A stretch of 32,758 bases of DNA from an uncultured Pseudomonadales bacterium (lineage in GTDB: Bacteria > Pseudomonadota > Gammaproteobacteria > Pseudomonadales > Azotimanducaceae): contig CAMYJX010000039.1 in the NCBI GenBank assembly GCA_947258825.1, forward strand, positions 1 to 32,758, written 5' to 3'. Positions 30,381-32,758 of the stretch are shown here, one piece after another (positions within the stretch are counted from its first letter, which is position 1; every line of letters begins with the position of its first letter). Under the pieces are notes generated by a model. That model was given only the letters and a program-made list of their open reading frames with translations. It made no database searches and was not told the DNA's origin. The position numbers were made by a program, and so were the translations under genes.

Positions 30381-31395
30381 GGTCATGGACAACGCAGCGG
30401 CAGAGATGGAGTCGCTCGATAAGGCTGCCGTTCTGCTTCTCGCCATGGGTGAAGACGAAGCCGCGAAAGTGTTGAAGCTTCTGGAGCCCAGGGAGGTGCA
30501 GCGCGTTGGCGCCGCCATGTCGGCCCTTGGCAGCGTCAATACTCAGCAGATTGATTCGGTAGTGAGCAACTTCCTGGAAGCCGTGAGCGGTCAGTCGGGA
30601 CTGGGTCTCGGCGCGAACGACTACCTCAAGCGGATGCTGGTAGGTGCGCTCGGCGAGCAGCGGGCGAGCAGCGTCCTGGATCGGATCGTCGGCGGCAGCA
30701 TGGGTGGCCTGGATAAGCTCAAGTGGATGGATTCACGGGCTATTGCAGACTTCATCCTGCATGAGCATCCGCAGATTCAGGCCATCGTTCTGGCGTACCT
30801 GGAGCCCGATCAGGCGGCGGAGGTGCTGAGCTATTTTCCCGACGACACGACCCGCAGCGAGGTGATCATGCGGGTTGCGAACCTGGATTCCATTCCGCCA
30901 GGCGCCCTTCAGGAGCTCAGCGTCGTGCTTGAGGCACAGGTGGGCAAGCAGAGCTCCAGTCGGTTTGCCCAGCTGGGCGGCAAGCGGGCGGCGGCGGAGA
31001 TTCTCAATCACCTCGAAAACAAGAGCGAAGAGGCCGTCATGGAGAGCATTCGCGAGGAGGACGAGTCCCTCAGCACCGAGATTCAGGAGCTCATGTTCGT
31101 GTTCGACAATCTGAATCTGGTGGACGATCGCGGGATTCAGACGCTGCTGCGCGAAGTGTCCTCCGACATGCTGGTGCTCGCGCTCAAAGGCGCGGACGAA
31201 CCGCTGAAGGAAAAAATCTATCGCAATATGTCCAAACGCGCAGCGGAGCTGCTGCAGGACGACATGGAAACCAAGGGTCCGGTGCGGATCAGCGAGGTTG
31301 AAGCATCCCAGAAAGAAATACTGATCATCGCGCGGAAGCTGTCTGACGCGGGAGAGATCTCGCTGGGCGGCGCCGGAGCCGAAGAGATGCTCTAG
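30373..31395 (+). CDS. fliG: Flagellar motor switch protein FliG
   Basis: A 340-residue rotor protein. It begins with a FliF-binding domain (SLDKAAVLLLAMGEDEAAKVLKLL). The middle domain has the EHPQ motif (LHEHPQIQAIVLAYLEPDQAAEVL). The torque-generating C-terminal domain has LMFVFDNLNLVDDRGIQTLLREV, LALKGADEPLKEKIYRNMSKRAAELLQDDME and GPVRISEVE. The charged stator-facing residues are kept. It is ordinary in length and sequence. ATG at 30373 overlaps the fliF end; fliH starts directly after its TAG. Confidence 0.97.
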   Translation: MSEVMDNAAAEMESLDKAAVLLLAMGEDEAAKVLKLLEPREVQRVGAAMSALGSVNTQQIDSVVSNFLEAVSGQSGLGLGANDYLKRMLVGALGEQRASSVLDRIVGGSMGGLDKLKWMDSRAIADFILHEHPQIQAIVLAYLEPDQAAEVLSYFPDDTTRSEVIMRVANLDSIPPGALQELSVVLEAQVGKQSSSRFAQLGGKRAAAEILNHLENKSEEAVMESIREEDESLSTEIQELMFVFDNLNLVDDRGIQTLLREVSSDMLVLALKGADEPLKEKIYRNMSKRAAELLQDDMETKGPVRISEVEASQKEILIIARKLSDAGEISLGGAGAEEML

Positions 31396-32031
31396 ATGGC
31401 GAGGAGCGCGTTTATCTGGCCCAGCTTCAGTCCGACGTCTAGCGACTTCGCATCGACGGACTCTGCCGATGCGAGCACCGTTGGAGAAGGCGCTCGCGGG
31501 GCAGCTCAGGAGGCAGCCCTGGAAAAGGCCCACGAGACGATCAAAGAGCAGGCCCGGCAGGAAGGTTATGCCGCCGGACTGGCTCAGGCAAGGGCAGAAA
31601 CACGACGGCTGCACCAGGCGCTGCGAGAGAGCCTCGAGTCACTCTCTGCAACGGCTGCCGAATTGCCGACCGACAGCGCGGAAGCCATCGCGGAACTGGC
31701 CCTGAAGGTCGTTGGAAAACTGTTGCTGGTCGAGCTGCGGACCAACCCGAAAGTTCTGGAACAGCTGGTTGCGGAAGCGCTCGATGTGCTCAACGCGGAG
31801 CTGAATGACGTTCAGGTCTCGCTCAATCCCGAGGACGTTGCCATGCTGGTCGAACGTGATCCGTCATCAAAGATGGGCGCGCTGCACCTGAAGGAAGATG
31901 CCGGCGTGCCGCTTGGAGGGATATCCGTGAGCCGGGGTCGGCAGAGCGTGGAGTTCGACCCCCTCGGCCGTCTTGCAGCGTACAGGGACGAGGAGGTGGG
32001 CGATGGCGCAGCTGGCATCGGATCTGAGTAA
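31396..32031 (+). CDS. fliH: Flagellar export ATPase regulator FliH
   Basis: A 211-residue protein. The N-terminus is variable. A middle helix carries KEQARQEGYAAGLAQARAETRRL, with a small-residue (AxxxG) pattern typical of the FliH dimer coil. The C-terminal part has IAELALKVVGKLLLVELRTNPKVLEQLVAEAL and VSLNPEDVAML, ending SVSRGRQSVEFDPLGRLAAY. FliH dimers bind FliI, restrain its ATPase and bring it to the export gate. It overlaps fliI by 29 nt. Confidence 0.92.
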   Translation: MARSAFIWPSFSPTSSDFASTDSADASTVGEGARGAAQEAALEKAHETIKEQARQEGYAAGLAQARAETRRLHQALRESLESLSATAAELPTDSAEAIAELALKVVGKLLLVELRTNPKVLEQLVAEALDVLNAELNDVQVSLNPEDVAMLVERDPSSKMGALHLKEDAGVPLGGISVSRGRQSVEFDPLGRLAAYRDEEVGDGAAGIGSE

Positions 32032-32758
32032 CCTGTCCGCCAGCTTCGAGCGATGCCTTGAAAGCACCCCTCGCTTTCAGCTCTGCGGCAGGGTGGAACG
32101 GGCAGTTGGACTGCTGCTGGAAGCCTCGGGGGTGAGGCTCCCGGTCGGCTCGCGCTGCCTGCTGGAGCTGCCCCAGGGACGTGTTCCGGCGGATGTCGTG
32201 GGATTTTCCAACGATCGGTGTTACCTCATGCCCTTGACGCCGCCCCACGGCGTGTACCCAGGGGTACGGGTGTTGCCGGCAGGCGAAGACCGTCTGCCGC
32301 CTGCGGAGTCCTTGCTGGGTCGTGTGGTCGACGCGCTTGGGCGACCTCTGGATGGCCGCCCGCTGATGTCGGGTACCGAGCCTCGTCTGCCCGCAGCACC
32401 CATCAACCCGTTGGACAGGCGGCCCATCACCGAGTCGCTGGATGTGGGAATTCGCAGCATCAATGCCCTGATGCGGGTAGGGGTTGGTCAGCGCCTCGGC
32501 CTGTTTGCCGGCAGCGGCGTCGGCAAAAGCGTGCTTTTGGGCATGCTTGCCAGATTCACCCGGGCCGACGTCGTCGTCGTTGGACTCATCGGCGAGCGGG
32601 GTCGGGAAGTTCAGGAATTTATCGTGGACAACCTGGGCGACGGTCTGGAAAGGTCCGTGGTGGTAGCGGCTCCGGCCGACGAATCCGCGTCAATGCGCCT
32701 GCGTGGTGCGATCCTTGCGACAGAGATTGCCGAATCGTTTCGAGCGCAAGGCGCTCGG
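32003..32758 (+). CDS. fliI: Flagellum-specific ATPase FliI (5' part, runs off the window)
   Basis: The ATG at 32003 opens a frame that stays open for 252 codons to the last base of the window. It encodes the N-terminal beta-barrel (RFQLCGRVERAVGLLLEASG) and LLGRVVDALGRPLDG. Then come PLDRRPITESLDVGIRSINALMRVGVGQRLGLFAGSGVGKS, with Walker A GSGVGKS at 170-176, and VVVGLIGERGREVQEF. These are the hallmarks of FliI/F1-beta-like export ATPases. The Walker B region and C-terminus lie outside the window. Overlap with fliH indicates translational coupling. Confidence 0.95.
   Translation, partial: MAQLASDLSNLSASFERCLESTPRFQLCGRVERAVGLLLEASGVRLPVGSRCLLELPQGRVPADVVGFSNDRCYLMPLTPPHGVYPGVRVLPAGEDRLPPAESLLGRVVDALGRPLDGRPLMSGTEPRLPAAPINPLDRRPITESLDVGIRSINALMRVGVGQRLGLFAGSGVGKSVLLGMLARFTRADVVVVGLIGERGREVQEFIVDNLGDGLERSVVVAAPADESASMRLRGAILATEIAESFRAQGAR

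Overview
The window is one end of a large flagellar gene cluster, preceded by about 4 kb of unrelated genes. The DNA is GC-rich. The gene order resembles Pseudomonas and related Gammaproteobacteria: ycgR/flgZ-flgN-flgM-flgA divergent from flgBCDEFGHIJKL, then flagellin-flaG-fliD-fliS-fliT-like, then a fleQ-type master regulator, a second sigma-54 activator and fliEFGHI. A gammaproteobacterium with a polar-type flagellar hierarchy (sigma-54 early/middle, sigma-28 late) is the best reading; genus cannot be set from this sequence.

Region 1 (1-4027, + strand): the last codons of an upstream gene, a small secreted Cys-rich protein, a luciferase-like (LLM) oxidoreductase overlapping an amidase, and two translationally coupled glycosyltransferase-like genes of the TIGR04283/TIGR04282 type. 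Region 2 (4038-6526, - strand): flgA, then flgM, flgN and a PilZ brake protein; flgM has its own near-consensus sigma-28 promoter. Region 3 (6527-6910): a divergent intergenic region with a perfect sigma-54 promoter for flgB, an AT-rich possible FleQ site, hairpins and a 33-bp tandem repeat. Region 4 (6911-19563): rod, hook, rings, FlgJ muramidase and hook-filament junction proteins. flgE is broken by a frameshift near 10712-10725. Region 5 (19564-25622): flagellin with a sigma-28 promoter and a structured leader, then flaG, fliD, fliS and a fliT-position gene. Region 6 (25710-32758): fleQ, a fleR-like regulator, fliE, fliF, fliG, fliH and the first 252 codons of fliI, which runs off the end.

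The most unusual points are these. (a) The fleR-like regulator follows fleQ directly with no fleS kinase gene, and its receiver domain has lost all the phosphorylation residues. (b) FleQ has LFPS where the c-di-GMP-binding LFRS motif should be. (c) The hook, junction, filament and cap proteins are all enlarged, and the extra parts of FlgE and FlgK look like copies of one shared module. (d) The flagellin leader carries a GGA-loop hairpin plus a GGA in the Shine-Dalgarno, which is a CsrA-type layout, and the promoter is flanked by three copies of TCACATT. I saw no RNA genes, insertion sequences, CRISPR arrays or phage genes.
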